Positions 10,441-22,503 of a stretch of DNA of 64,000 nt are shown piece after piece. Origin of the DNA: Adiantum capillus-veneris (Eukaryota; Streptophyta; Polypodiopsida; Polypodiales; Pteridaceae); NCBI GenBank assembly GCA_014529385.2, contig CM043968.1, positions 9,989,648 through 10,053,647 of the forward strand, given 5' to 3'. Under the pieces are notes generated by a model that searched no databases, was not told the origin of the DNA, and saw nothing but the letters and a program-made list of their open reading frames with translations. Each line of letters starts with the position of its first letter. The stretch's first letter is position 1. The position numbers were made by a program, and so were the translations under genes.

Positions 10441-10991
10441 GTATTGGTGGTACCACTATTTCACTTTTTGGGGTACCACCAAGAGACTACTTTGGAAAGG
10501 AATTTGTGATAAATTCAAAAAAGAACAGGTTTGAGAATTGATTAGGCGCACTTAATCGGTGCAAATCTATGTGCACTAGTGTATGCCAACGTGAGGGCAA
10601 ATGTGTACAAATTGGTGCATGTTTTTTTGGCAATTTTGATGCTAATGTGTTTGATGCAAAACCATTGATTGATTATGGTCATTATGTTGATATGGTTTAT
10701 GGTTTTCGATTGCCAATTTTGCACCGAACTGCTATCTAAATTTTGGTAGAATTGTGTGTGATTAATTGGTGCATTTTAGGCTTAATTGTGCTTGTGTATA
10801 CACACATAATTAAACTAATTGCAAGTGGAAAATTGGAGTGCTTATGATTGTATTGTGATGTTGGATTAGTGGTAAACAAGTGTATGCGTAGAAATTTTCT
10901 AATTGAACCACCAATTGCGCTAATTTTTGGGCCAAAAATGGACAAAAAAGAGGTTAAAACGGGTCTTGGTTTGATTGGCAATTGATGTGTT

Positions 10992-10993
<2 letters not shown>

Positions 10994-11026
<33 letters not shown>
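10994..11026. repeat. (AC)n microsatellite
   Basis: An AC tract of about 33 bases is followed by a second short CA run at 11071-11084 and an A-rich stretch. Confidence 0.9.
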
Positions 11027-11030
<4 letters not shown>

Positions 11031-11277
11031 TACACCCCTCTTCATTTTTCTTACTTTCTCTCTCTCGGATTCACACACACACACGTCCAAAAAAAAAAGA
11101 AAAAAAAACTTTTAAAAAAACCGATTTTTTTTCTTTCTTTCTTTGCTTCTCACACATATTCCACACGCATCATACGTTCGAGAGTTAGGTTTTGCTAGAT
11201 TTTGCCAGATTTGAGTCCAATTGTAAGCATAAACCTCGATATAGTGCAGATTTTGATTTTAGTCTACATTCAACGAG

Positions 11278-12525
11278 TTGATGAGGTTTAGAGGCCTATC
11301 ACACACCGAGAGCGCACATGTGATGGCCATGACCACTTCGTGCTCTGAGTACACATTGCTCACACTTGTAGGCGAGCATAGAGGCCGGCCCTTTTACATG
11401 GACACATATGGACATTTCTTTGTCCAATGTCGCACCTCCTTTGGCCCCACACAGATCCTCCAGGTGGTACGAGTCCTTCCCGACGACATGCGGGATGGCA
11501 CATTTAGACGCGCCACGTATGTGGTTGACCATTTGATTAGGCTAGAGGAGATAGAGCTAGTACACGCAGATGATTGCCTTGAGGCCTTCGACCATCCCAT
11601 GTAGGTTACATTACAGCGGGTAGGTCCTCCCGTGATCTATATACATAGTGCTCAACGCATATATCGATTAGAGTGTCGCTCTTCTGGTAGAGCTTAAGGG
11701 AGAGAGTGAGAGAGAGTGTGTGCGATCGAGCATCGTGGTGGAATCTATGACAGCGAGGTGGTTGAGCAGCGGTGACATGCGCTCCTTCTTCTTCATCGGA
11801 CGAGGATCCTTCACGACGGCAACGTAGAGCGGTGAGTGACACACCATTGTTCTCTTTGATGCTTGCTCTCTTCGTTTTGTTGTGTGTTTGCAGCCTTTGT
11901 GGCTCACACATGGTGTATGTGGCAAGTCCCTTGCATTGACACGTACGGCAGAGCATACATCCAGTCGGAGAGGCAAAACCGAGGAATGAACATACCTTTG
12001 ACGGGTCCTATGCAATTCTTAGACACGGGCAAGGGGAAACAACTCACTCTATCACAAATGGAGACTCCCCCAGTGAGTCCCATTGATCCTCCCTATGTTG
12101 TTTTTCCTAGAATCTCAATATAGCCCGAGCCCATGAGGAGTACCTTTAGCTTTCCTAACTTGGCTCAACTCTCTCTTAGAGAGACCATAGTGCCCACCCT
12201 AGTGATGAGCATGAAAAAAAGTGTACCGATGACCTCTATAGCTAATGCGATACCACTACCTAGTGGTGTAGTACCTTCTATAGTGCCTCCTAGTGCGTAT
12301 CGTCCATACATACCAGTGGCCACTCATGCTCATGTGGCTCCTACACCCCCAGTTATACCAATATCTTACGCTCCACGAGCGTATCATCCATGTTTGTATT
12401 CAAGTGGGGCTATTCCAAGTCACACATCCTATCCTACGTCGGTTGCATATATGCCAAGGCCAATGCCACCCCTGTTCTGCATGTATTTCCACCAGCACCT
12501 CCGGCAACCATGCCTGCTTCCATAG
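11278..12525 (+). pseudogene. gag: T2 gag N-terminal region with repeat modules
   Basis: One frame runs through the whole span, broken by stops at about 11604, 11694 and 12123. The first block (11278-11604, 108 residues) has hydrophobic strand, R-G-R-P-F-Y-M-D-T-Y-G, and later Y-V-V-D-H-L-I-R-L-E-E-I, matching T1 412-1137. A second diverged block around 11910-12060 contains I-D-T-Y-G-R-A-Y-I-Q. From 12133 the sequence becomes Pro/Ala/Tyr-rich (many P-x-x-Y and A-P-P steps), a flexible linker before the capsid part. No enzyme motif is present. The modular N-terminus appears to be characteristic of this Gypsy group. Confidence 0.6.
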
Positions 12526-13100
12526 GCAATTTGGCAGCTTTTTCTCAATCTATATGTCAATCCATCATTGAAAATATGTGTAATGCACCTCAGAGAGAAC
12601 CCAGGAGTAAGGCGGTGAAAATAGCAAAGCTCACCTAGAAGTTCAATGGTGACGAAGATGCTAGAAAGAATATCAAAGTGTTTGAACATGTGTGTGATTC
12701 CTTGGAAGAGCTCAATGAGTTGCATAAGTGAAATGCATTGAGTTTGACCCTGAGTGAAAAAGTTGGGGATTGGTATAGGACTTTAAGGGTTGAGGAGCGC
12801 ACTCATTATCCTACTCTCCAAAGATTCCTCTTGAAAGAATACATACAAGAGGGTGTGCTTTGGGGTATAGGATCTCAGCTCCAAAAAGCCGAATGAGAGG
12901 AAGGAGAGTTAGGGAGAGACTTCATTAGTCGTTTAAAGCATGTAAACTCTCACTGCACCCCAAATGAAGGCTTCAATAATAACGAGCTTTTGGATAGATT
13001 TATCCGAGGGTTACGACATGAAGAGATTTACAATGGCCTAGTGATTCGAGGAATTACCACTTGGGAGGCAATCACTGCAAATGCAATCTAATTAGAGGAT
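12526..13100 (+). pseudogene. gag: T2 gag capsid-like core
   Basis: The translation contains F-N-G-D-E-D-A then L-T-L-S-E-K-V-G-D-W-Y-R-T-L, L-Q-R-F-L-L-K-E-Y, and later F-I-S-R-L-K and D-R-F-I-R-G-L-R. That is the order of the Retrotrans_gag capsid domain: W-Y in the middle, an F-x-x-x-F/Y pair, then the F-x-x-G-L helix. Frames 12390-12638 and the following segments are broken by stops at about 12637, 12729 and 12894. It would multimerise to form the particle core. Confidence 0.7.
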
Positions 13101-13106
13101 AAAATA

Positions 13107-14044
13107 ATGATTACTGGAAAAAAAGTGTCTCCTAAGGCGAGGTCTATTAGCTCACAAGTGTCTGGACATGAGCCACTGACTATAAAGCTAATTGTTAAAG
13201 AGCAGAAGATAGTTGACATGACCTTGGAGAATCTTACCAAAGCTATCATGGCTATCCAAGAGGGCATGAAGGATAACGGTGCCCCGCCAAATAGTCATAT
13301 GTACCCAAGGAGGGAGCAACAATGGTGCTCAGTTTGTTTTGGCCCACATAGTACCAGTGAATGTCCAACAGAATCTGCAACGCATGTGGTAAGTATAGGC
13401 ATCAATATAAGGATCTCCTAATGCTCAAACGCATGCTAGCAAGTAGGCCACATGTACCTTGGACAAATACACCTCAAGTACCTGCACTAATTCCTGCTCC
13501 TCTTGTTGAGGAAATACCATCACACTTAGTCTCTAGGCTTCAGAACTCTATCCAATCTATTCCTTTACCACCTCCAGTGCTAGGACCACAACCTCCACAC
13601 CCAAGAGTTACCCCAATGAATCAATTGGGTTGTGATTCATCTGGCACATATGATTACAGTGATGATGTAGACCCCCTCACTTTGTATGGACTTGATGCAT
13701 TCAAATTGGGTCCCCAATACTACATGGAGGATCCTTTTGGACAAGTCAAGCGTGTATATCAAGCATCTGCTTTTGCTCCAAGGGGACAAAACATCAATAG
13801 CTTTGACAAGAGACCCCCTCTCAAATGCTTCAAATGTGATGGACCACACCGTGTGGTAGAGTGTCCTAATAGATTACAAAAGGTTGCTACCCGAATGCCA
13901 GCAACTCAAGAGGATCCATCCTCAATGCCAATACTCACTTGTAACCGATGTGGCATAGATCATTTGATTGCACAATGCTCGCATAACCCAAATGCGCCTA
14001 AAATAACTCCATGGAATTTAGTTGAGGTTGTTAATGGGACATAA
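13107..14044 (+). pseudogene. gag: T2 gag C-terminus with three CCHC-like knuckles
   Basis: Two overlapping frames (13107-13421 and 13361-14044) carry three zinc-knuckle-like motifs: C-S-V-C-F-G-P-H-x4-C at about 13328-13366, C-F-K-C-D-G-P-H-x4-C at about 13826-13866, and C-N-R-C-G-I-D-H-x4-C at about 13940-13980. All have three residues between the second Cys and His, where the usual retroviral spacing is four. A frameshift separates the first from the other two. The linkers are Pro-rich. Such a region would bind the genomic RNA. Confidence 0.7.
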
Positions 14045-14791
14045 GGAATGCCACCTATTGTACCCGCAAACGTAATCACATGATCAATGCTACAAAATTC
14101 AAACTATATCCTTGAAGGGAGAGATACGGCATCAATTTCCTGAGCAAAGAAAAAGAAAACACGAAGGAAGAGGTTGCTAAACACTTCAAGCTAAAAACCT
14201 AGTTCAAAGAACAACATAGGGATAGGAGAAGATCCTGTGTATATGAATGAACCTGAGGATGAATCTGATTTGATAGAGACCACGAAGACTAAAACTGTTA
14301 CTATAAAAGAAAAACCCAAAAAAGAGCATCATGGGCGGGGATTGAGTGAAAATATTGTCAGGGAAAGCCATAACGAATTTCCAAAGCCACCAAAAGAGTT
14401 TTTAGAGCTAATCCACCCAGTTGAAAATCCCCAAGATAAGCCACAAGAGCCAAAAACGGGAAATCGCAAGACAAAGATCGGAACTTATCCAAACCCAAAA
14501 GCAAAAATTTAACAAGTCCAACATTTGAGGGGTTTTGTGGAAGAGACTCCACGAGAGCTAGAGCTAGAACCCAAGCATATCAAGGTGTCGGACACAGTGT
14601 TTCCCACACAAGTTCAACCTCACAAGAACCACAAGCCAATAGCCATGCCCAATATCATTTGGGAAGAGAGTGAGGGTAGGACATCAAAAAGTGGACATAC
14701 ACCTTTCTTACTAGAAAGAATGTTTAGTGAGGGAATTCCTGACCCCTTTGAGGAAGTGGAGATTCCATCTTCACCATTCTCTTGCCATTAA
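14045..14791 (+). pseudogene. T2 gag tail, truncated by Gypsy B
   Basis: Broken frames (14237-14512 and 14525-14791) encode Lys/Glu/Pro-rich, low-complexity protein ending with F-L-L-E-R-M-F. The last frame terminates at the point where Gypsy B LTR-like sequence begins (about 14793). It is probably the linker between gag and the missing pol. No domain is recognised. Confidence 0.4.
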
Positions 14792-14792
14792 A

Positions 14793-15037
14793 TGTCTCCA
14801 AGCTGATGGATTTCATCTCCTCAAAAATACGCACCACTATCATATCCAACCTACCCGTTGTCAAGAAATCACACCAGTTCCTTCTTCATCCCCACTACTT
14901 GACATTCTTTGTTTTATATAACAAAGCTATATTCTACTACATAGTGGCTACTACTTTATCTCTGTCTCATTCCTTGCTCATAGCCAGAGCTCTCGTGCCT
15001 TCTCCTAGTCTTCTAGTGCACACAACTTATCTTAACA
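14793..15037 (+). repeat. Gypsy B left LTR (approximate)
   Basis: This is one of two diverged direct repeats. The best conserved part is 14900-15036, ending C-TTAACA. The start TG is inferred from alignment to the right copy. Confidence 0.6.
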
Positions 15038-15059
15038 TCTTTGTGGTGAACCAAATATG

Positions 15060-16100
15060 AAATGACTGAGGTGAGAGGATGGAAGGTATGGACAACATGC
15101 AACGAATGCTACAAAAAATTGTTGTGATTATTCAACAGTAATATATGTACTAGCGACAAATGTTAGCGTAGCAAAACATTCAAATTAATTGTTAAGATGT
15201 GTGTCCGCATGGCAAAGAAGGCGGTGACTGAAAAATTGGACCGCTTTAAGGGTCACAACATCTCAAAATTTTGCAAGTTATATGTGCAATCTATGTAAGA
15301 TCAATGAGACTAAGAAAAGGAGGTTGTGGAAAACTTTTTTGCATAACTATTCTAGAGTTTAATGTTTGAATTGAAGAGCTTCGTGAAGTGCATGGTGATT
15401 CATTGACCACATTCAAGAAAGCCCTGAAAGAGGAGTATTTTATGGAAAACAAAGAGCGTGCCACAAAGCTAAATTTCATAAAGTGGATGCAGAAACGCAA
15501 CAAGGGTTATACGACACTAGAATTGTTACATTAATTTGAGAGTCATTTTGATCAGCTTTTTAGAAGTGAGCAGCATTCCATGAATCATGAAAAGGTTGAG
15601 CTCTTTGCTCAATCTGCTAATCAACGCCTGCAAGACAATGTGGTGGAGTTGCTTGAAGATCCAACATGTGAACTTGGACTGAAGAGCAATTGGAAAGATG
15701 TGATGGAAGTTGTTAATATGTTTGTGAAACATCAAAAGAGGATGGATAACCTTATTGTTGTAAGTTCTTCAATGGATTCAATTGAATATAAAGATTTTGA
15801 AAAGCTAACCAAGAAAATTAGGAAGCTAGAAGATTTTATTCTTGAAGAACTAATTAAATACTTAAATCTAAATTTAAAGACTATGTTGATGGACGACAAA
15901 GGTGTGACTCTTGGAATGGGTTAACCTGGATTGAAGCAATGACCTCAATGAATTGAAGGCTTTATAAGCATGTGCATTTGGTGTGATAGCACACATCATT
16001 TTTGTAGAGAGCGTGATGATTTTAATGAAGCTATCAGGAAAAAGCTAGGGTTTTGAAAAGACAGCAAGATTTACTACAATGAAATAGACTTGCCATCACA
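15060..16100 (+). pseudogene. gag: Gypsy B gag
   Basis: From about 15230 the translation shows F-K-G-H-N-I-S-K-F, L-T-T-F-K-K-A-L-K-E-E-Y-F, then N-K-G-Y-T-T-L-E-L-L and, in the open frame 15580-15924, E-L-F-A-Q-S-A-N and L-L-E-D, ending in a Lys-rich stretch. A single knuckle-like C-I-W-C-D-S-T-H motif follows near 15970-16010. This fits the capsid and knuckle of a Ty3 lineage whose gag reads F-x-G-x-N-x-x-x-F ... E-L-F-x-Q-A-A-D. Several stops and shifts make it non-functional. Confidence 0.65.
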
Positions 16101-17340
16101 ATATAATATTGTCAAAGGATGTATAAAGAAAATGATGGAAGAATTGGATTCTAAAGTTTTGATTGGTGAAGTGTCTAATTATGATCTTTAGGTTAAACCA
16201 AATTATTTCAACAAAGCATGTGTGGAAGAGGCAAAAACAAGAAGTACTTTTTGGCCATTTAATATGCGAATTGTTGAACGAGGGCAGGTTTCTCATAAGA
16301 CACTACAACAAGTCAAAAACTATAGTAGAAAGACAATCAGCTAGGAGGAACCTGTTGATTCTCTCTGTGTATGCTTATATCGTAGAATATCAAATCAATG
16401 AACCGATCATGGAAGACGAGAGAAAACGTGAAGACCAGAGACATCAAAGCGAGTTACAAGGTTGAATACCAAGAAAGACGATGATCCAAGTCAAAAGCTC
16501 CAACTTGATCAACAATGATGATTGAAGAGGTTCAAAAAGAGAAGAAACAAGATAACCCAAAAGGTCTTGCTTATAAGTTAAAGTCTGATATTGAATTGGC
16601 AATAGATTTAAAGAGGGTACTTGAGTAAAGAATACTTTACAACAAGGTGGAATTCACTTTGGGAGAGATCCTTGGGATTGCAAAGAGGAAATTTCATGAT
16701 TAAATCATCAACATCATAAAAAGAAAGCATCAAATATCTCTTGAACCAAAAACTAAATCCTCAAGGACTCAAATGATTCAGAGTCTTGGATGATATATTG
16801 AAGTCATTCTTAAATGGATTTGGTAGCAAGATGGAAGAGGAAGACCCTTAGAGTCTTATTGCCAAGTGAAGTGTGTGCATTTTCATGATGAAGAAGATTC
16901 AAGTGTGATTCTCAAAGTCCCTTCTCAAGGACACATTAAGCTAGGGCTACAATGGAACCCTGGTAAAAATTGGTGATAATCTTGAGCCGCATGTAACACT
17001 AGTAAACGATGGCTCTGAAATCAACCTTATGTTGAAGAGCTTGTATTTGAAAGGAAAGTGGTCCATTGATACAAATCATGGCTGGAAAACCACGTCTTCA
17101 AATGCTCTTCTAGGAGATCTTTATGGTGCATTTCCCAACATGAAGGTAACCATTGAAGATATTAGTGAGGGTGATGAACATAACTTTTTATGAAAGAAAA
17201 TTCAAGTTATCCTATAATCTTGGTTTAGCCTTATATCATGGCTATGCATAGGGAGACAAGGTTTTAGATGATGACTTAGCCTATGCAAGGATTCAAAGCA
17301 TAGATGGTAAGAGGGTTGTTTAATTCTTGATTGTGTGTGT
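16101..17340 (+). pseudogene. Gypsy B protease region
   Basis: A linker segment includes K-G-L-A-Y-K-L-K-S-D-I-E at about 16560-16610 and F-T-L-G-E-I-L-G-I-A-K at about 16650-16690. After it, a retropepsin-like stretch reads V-T-L-V-N-D-G-S-E-I-N-L-M at about 16990-17035, with N-D-G-S where the catalytic D-(T/S/H)-G is expected. It is followed by W-S-I-D and later V-L-D-D-D-L-A-Y-A-R-I (about 17260-17295). Stops are frequent. The call rests on motif order only. Confidence 0.55.
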
Positions 17341-17939
17341 AGACCATATTAGAAACAAGGATAGTCTTTGAGATCATCCACTTCCAAAGGTAACAAAAGA
17401 GTTTAAAGAATACAAAAAGATGCAGGATTTTCTTTGAGTTCCATTATAAAGTGATACTATAATAGTGCATTGAAGAAGATGTTCTTGCTAAACTTTTTTG
17501 GCCAAGTGTCTTTTTCTTTGAGGTTTTTGGGACTAACTTCTAAAGATTCACTATCTTACAGGAAGTTTAATGATCTGCATAAATAAGAAAGACATTATGT
17601 ATGCAGTGTTTAAAGAGATTTGCAAGGATGTGAAGTTCTTGAACCAAATAAAGTTATAACATGAAGTTCTACTTGTGGATACAATGGCTACTCTTGAAGT
17701 TGTTTTTCGTACAAGGCCGCAAAGAGGAGTTGATTTTTTGAAAGTGAATTCAAATGAAATGCATGATTTTCTTGTTCAAGTGAAAGATGATTTGGAAGAT
17801 GTTGTTGAAGTGCAGATAGAGACCAAATACAAGATTGCGGCAAAGAAAGTCAAACCAATAGCTACACCTCTACTAAAGGAAAGTGACAAGATTATGGAGA
17901 AGGATTCGTAGCAACCAAATCTGAGAGATCCAATGAACA

Positions 17940-19470
17940 TGGGACACAATTTTACCATTGAAAAACTGAAGGAATTAAAGAATGGAAGCGAGGATTTTCT
18001 TGTGGCATCAAAGAAGGATTATTTTCAAGAGATACTGAGAAGATATGGGAAGGCTTTTCCCTTTTCAACTAGGTGAGATTGGATGTGTGGGACTAAACAT
18101 TCTTTCTCTTATGGTTATTTTTACCCTTCTACATGTACCTTGGAATTTACAGCCTCATCTTTCAAAGCTTGTTGATTTGTTTCATTAAAGACTTTGGATG
18201 GGTATTTTGGAACCTTTTAGTGCTCCTTCTTCCAATAGGTGGTTTACTATGCCAAAGAAGAATTGAGCTTTGTGGTTTATTTAGGACTTGCAGCCAATGA
18301 ATAAAGTTACTATACAAAATGTGGGAACTCGACCAATTGTTGATGACTTTGCTACATCTTTTGTAGGGAGAGCTATCTACTCTATGGAAGTCATCTTTGA
18401 AAAGCAAGGATCTTACTATTATGCATACACCATTGGGATTGGTAAAATATGTATACCTTACTACAAGGGGCAACAATTTTAGTTTCACATGATGTATACG
18501 ATGAACAAAGTAGTACGAGATTTTGTTCCTCAGATCACAATGCCTTTTATTGATGATTTGCCACTAAAAGGGTATGAAGAGGGTGAATTAGAAGAAGTGC
18601 TTGATTAGTGGGGGTGTAGAAGATTTGTTGTTGACCATATTACTTATTGTGAAGCAATTTTAAATAAGTTTGAAGAAGTGAACCTCACACTTTCAAGATA
18701 GAAATAAACTTTTGGTGTCGAAGAGGTATTGATTGTGGGACACATGTGTGGACAAAAAGGAAAAAGGCCAAGTCCAATGAAAGTGGAAGAAATTCAAAAG
18801 ATGAAGAAGACGTGCATTTCAATCACTGAAGTTTGCAGGTTTTTAGGTGCATGTGTGTTTTATTAATATGGTTACCTTACTTTGCTCATGTTGCAGAAGA
18901 ATTATACCTTTTTTTTCAAAATGGATAAAAAATTCATTGGGTGATGGAGCATACAAATTCCATGAGAAAAGCTGAAGAAAATATCACAAGTGTCTAAATT
19001 TATGAAAGGTGGATTAGAAATGTGGAATACTTGTTATTGTGACTATGGATATAAGTCCTACAGGTATTGGTTGGCCAATTGGTCAAGATGATGAAGTAGG
19101 CTATAGGTATGCTATGTGATTTGTAGCTAAAGTACTACTATGTCTATGGAAACTAGATTATCCTCAGTCAAATGTGAGATTTGGGGAGTTGCTATAGTAT
19201 CAAACTGTGATAAAGAGTATTTCAATGGAGCTTCTATTATTGTGGAGAAAGATTACTTGCCTCTTCTTGGGATGATAACAAGCTTCTCTACTTTGGATAT
19301 TGCTATGCTTTGAAGGATTGCATTTTTTGAATCTCTTAACCCAGAATCTTGTCATATTGTAGGTATTGACAATCCAAGTACTAATATGTTATCCAGAGAT
19401 AGGTATGAAGATAAAGAAGATATGGTTATTACTTGTGATGATGTGGGATTGAATTTCTTCATGTCTTCTC
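17940..19470 (+). pseudogene. pol: Gypsy B RT and RNase H
   Basis: The open piece 18288-18482 reads L-Q-P-M-N-K-V-T-I-Q and V-D-D-F-A, then the RT active-site region F-I-D-D-L-P-L-K-G at about 18550-18575 (F-I-D-D for Y-x-D-D). Then come G-C-R-R-F-V-V-D-H, I-V-G-H-M-C and T-E-V-C-R-F-L-G. RNase H-like text follows: K-D-Y-L-P-L-L-G-M-I at about 19250-19280, then L-S-R-D-R-Y-E-D near 19395. The motif set matches a Ty3 lineage that I know mainly from fungi and some non-seed plants, not the Tat, Athila or chromovirus type. The region is heavily decayed. Confidence 0.65.
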
Positions 19471-19539
19471 AGACAATTGTTCATGTGTTTGAAATGTTTC
19501 TTGATGTTGTGTATGAAGGGGAATGGATTCTTATTGGTT

Positions 19540-20760
19540 GTTACCTTAGTTTTTTAACCAGGTAAGAAGGATGGAATGCTAGTGAATTTAAGAAAATATG
19601 CAATAAGGCTTATAACTACTTCCTCCAAGATGGACATTTATGGAAGGATCCAAAGTAACAAAAGGGTACACCTCAAAGGGCCTTATGCAACAAAGCTACT
19701 CAATAACAAGTTATCAAAGAGTTCCATGAAATCTTGTGGGGTGGAAATTAAGGTTTTTGGGCTACGTTTGCATAAATTAAAGACCTCTACTGTGGTGAAA
19801 GGGCCTAAATAAACATATTATGCATTATGTCAAGGCATGCTTAATGTGTCAGATGTTATCTAATGTGCGGTATCACAATGGTTTGCATCCTATATATTAT
19901 TGACAATGCATTATAAGTAGGTTGTTGATTTGATTGCCATGCCTTTGGGTTTATAGTCAATGTGCTATATTGTGCTAGCAAGGGAGTATCTCACTAATCA
20001 AGTGGAAGTATGAGCTTTGCACACTACAGCTACACGTGTCATATGTAGATTTTTGCTTGAAGATGTAATATGCAGGTACGGATGTATTGGAAAAGTTAGT
20101 ATTGATTGAGGAGAATTGAAAAGTTGATGAAGTTATGGATTTCTTTACTCAAAAAGTAATTAAGTTGGCTTTGACAACAATCTACTTCCTAAAGGAAATA
20201 AAAAAAGTGAGTGAGACCATCCACCTATCATCAAAGTCTTAGCAAAATCATGCAGCGGACAAATTAGAGAATGGTTGTGACTCCTACCATATGCATTATG
20301 ATCTGATCATACAACTCACAACACTGTGATAGATTATATGTTATTAGATTTGATGTATGGTCAAAAGTCAGTTATGCATATGGAAGAAGCAATTTTGACT
20401 TGGAGTATCTTACCCTGGGAGAGTGGCATGGATAGAGATTATCTCCTTGCACTGTAGATGCATTTGTTTGAGTGTTGAAAAGAAGATGTGGAAGCTAAGA
20501 AGACCAAGCTAAAGGAATCAAGACTAAAGTGTAAATAAATATTTGACAAGAAGCATTGTTTGTGACCCAGGGAGATCTAAGATACATATTGGATGCTTGT
20601 TCATGATAGCAATCTTGACAATCACTATACTACGATGCCAAAAATGGTAAAGGGTTGGTTTGGTCCATACATGCATATGAAAAGCCAACTTATCTTTTAT
20701 GTGAGCTTGATGGAATGGAGATAAAGGTGCTAGTTGATGGAAAAAGAGAAAAATGTTCCA
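19540..20760 (+). pseudogene. Gypsy B integrase-region remnant
   Basis: The open frame 19576-19812 (78 residues) and flanking broken frames lie where integrase should follow RNase H. I see no intact H-H-C-C or D-D-E motif. Assignment is by position, supported by the same strand and similar decay. Confidence 0.35.
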
Positions 20761-20766
20761 AGAAGT

Positions 20767-21365
20767 GTGATAGCTAACAGACGGAGATTCAAGATTTAAG
20801 CTTCACATTGTCATTTGAAGAAGTAGTGTAGACGGATTCTCATGAAGCTATGGACGAAGATGAAGAGTAAGTTGGCACATGACGGAGGATGTGCAGGTTC
20901 AAAGGGAGTGAATGTCATATACTTGCACATCTTTAGTGAAAATGATGCATGTGTTGTTAAAGATGGAGATTTGCGACTTGCTTGGTTTATGGCCAGGAGC
21001 GTTCAACAAGCTAGTAGTGGCAATCATGTGAAATGGGAATGTTTCCCTATATTATGATGTTGAAAGCATGATAGTTTATGGAGATTCAAGATTTAAGCTT
21101 CACATCACCATTTGAATAAGCAGTTAAGACAAAGTTTGATGAAGTTATGGACCAAGATGAAGACTAAGTTGGCACATGCTAGAAAATGTGTAGGTTCAGA
21201 GGGGGTGGATATTGTGTGGTGGCATGTCTTTAGTGGGAAAATGATGGAGGTGTTGTCAAAGATGAATATTCTTGGCTTGGTTGGTTTACGGTCGCGAGTG
21301 TTTGACAAGCTAGCTGCAATGGTTGTCATGTGGAGCAAAAATGTTTTTCTATATTGTGACTTGGT
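20767..21365 (+). repeat. Two-copy tandem duplication, period about 297 bp
   Basis: GGAGATTCAAGATTTAAGCT occurs at 20783 and again at 21080, and similarity continues for the whole period (GTTGGCACATG, GTGTTGTC/AAAGATG, AGCTAGTAGTGG versus AGCTAGCTGCAATGG, and TATATTATG versus TATATTGTG). Both copies are in the 3' part of Gypsy B and do not read open. Confidence 0.75.
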
Positions 21366-22503
21366 AATTGAAATTGACATTGCCAAAAGTTCATTGAGTG
21401 GAGTTTACGCTATGGACTTTGATCTTAGCAAGAGGTAACACTCATTGTTGAGAGGATGCCAACTTATATGGGTAGTGGGTTGTGTTTGATACTCGTATCT
21501 ACTAGTACAACATGGAGACGTTAGAGTTTGTTTCTTACATGCCTATCTAAAACCTAGAGACCATTGCTATGGAGTTTTTTTTTTGGCAAGGCGTATGTTA
21601 TAAGAAAATATTGGCAACCTTAACCGCCATGGACATGATACTTTCATGGCAGGGTGAATGAAGTTATACTTGCTTGATTAGTCTCCTTATGCCATTATAG
21701 CATCCAAGTATGGTCATGGGTGTGTGAACCATTGCTAAAGATGAAGTTAATTTAATATTTATAACATAAAGAAGTTTGGTGGGGGGTGGCGTGAATTGAG
21801 GGATGGATGAGGCAGTGGAGTGCCACCATTGTAGTAGAGAGAGATCAAGCATCACATGTAGATAATAAAGGGCCAGAGCATGCAGAAAAGGAGGGCAATG
21901 CATAAAGAAAGACAAAATGGCAGCTCTAGAGAGAAGGACAAAAAAGGAGAAAGTGAAAGTGGAACGCGGAGGGAAGTGGGGGGCAAACAAAATCATTATT
22001 TAGAGCTGAATTGAAGCAATGTTAAGAGGCTGAACTGAAGTTGTTGGGAGGCTAAAGTCAAGCACTGTTGGGGGGTTGAACTGAAGCTGATTTTTGAGGG
22101 CTGATGTGAGCATGAGAAGGGGTATATCGGGGCTGAATGTATGTTTTTTATGGGTACCAACTTAGTTTCATTTATGAGGGGCTGTTTCATAGCTGATTCG
22201 GGGCTTATTCGGGGTTGCTTTGTGGCTGAAGTGAAGGGGCATCTCGGGGTTTATTTGAGGAGGATTTGTGACTAGATAGCTGAGCCTCTTGGGGCTGACT
22301 TACAGCCAATTTCCACGCCAATTGGAGAAGATCTTCAAGGGTCTTGTGGGGCTGATCTACATCGCATATGGGAACTAAAGACAGCGTCTACCCGCATGAA
22401 TAGAAGCGCCAAAATAGCGGCGGATTGAAGAGTATGAGTGAGGGGAAAAGAGAGGCAACTTGAACTTTTTCTCCTCCTTGTAGTGAACCCTCCTTTATGA
22501 ATA
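21366..22503 (+). other. Gypsy B 3' non-coding region
   Basis: No convincing coding sequence. It holds G-rich, GGGGCTG-type repeats at about 22060-22360 (GGGGTTGAACTGAAG, GGGGCTGAAT, GGGGCTGAC). A purine-rich string GAGTGAGGGGAAAAGAGAGG at 22436-22455 is a candidate polypurine tract. Confidence 0.45.

Larger units (their letters stand above)
9512..11277 (+). other. T2 leader
   Basis: This 1.77-kb stretch lies between the primer site and the first gag-like frame. It is AT-rich, carries two AC microsatellites and a captured RT fragment, and shows no other coding signal. A purine/A-rich stretch at about 11085-11135 is low complexity. Confidence 0.6.
1..14792 (+). mobile_element. Ty3/Gypsy family T: two copies joined through one LTR
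   Basis: The plus-strand order is 3'-ORF remnants, polypurine tract at 8691-8702, LTR at 8703-9493, primer site at 9494-9511, leader, then gag from 11278. A polypurine tract on one side and a primer site on the other mean the LTR is both the 3' LTR of an upstream copy (T1, running off the left edge) and the 5' LTR of a downstream copy (T2). T1 is interrupted by Copia-1, and T2 gag stops where Gypsy B begins. No protease, RT or integrase belonging to T is visible, so pol is either outside the window, deleted, or never present. The T label is mine. The joined structure is seen directly; its origin by unequal LTR recombination is inference. Confidence 0.7.
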
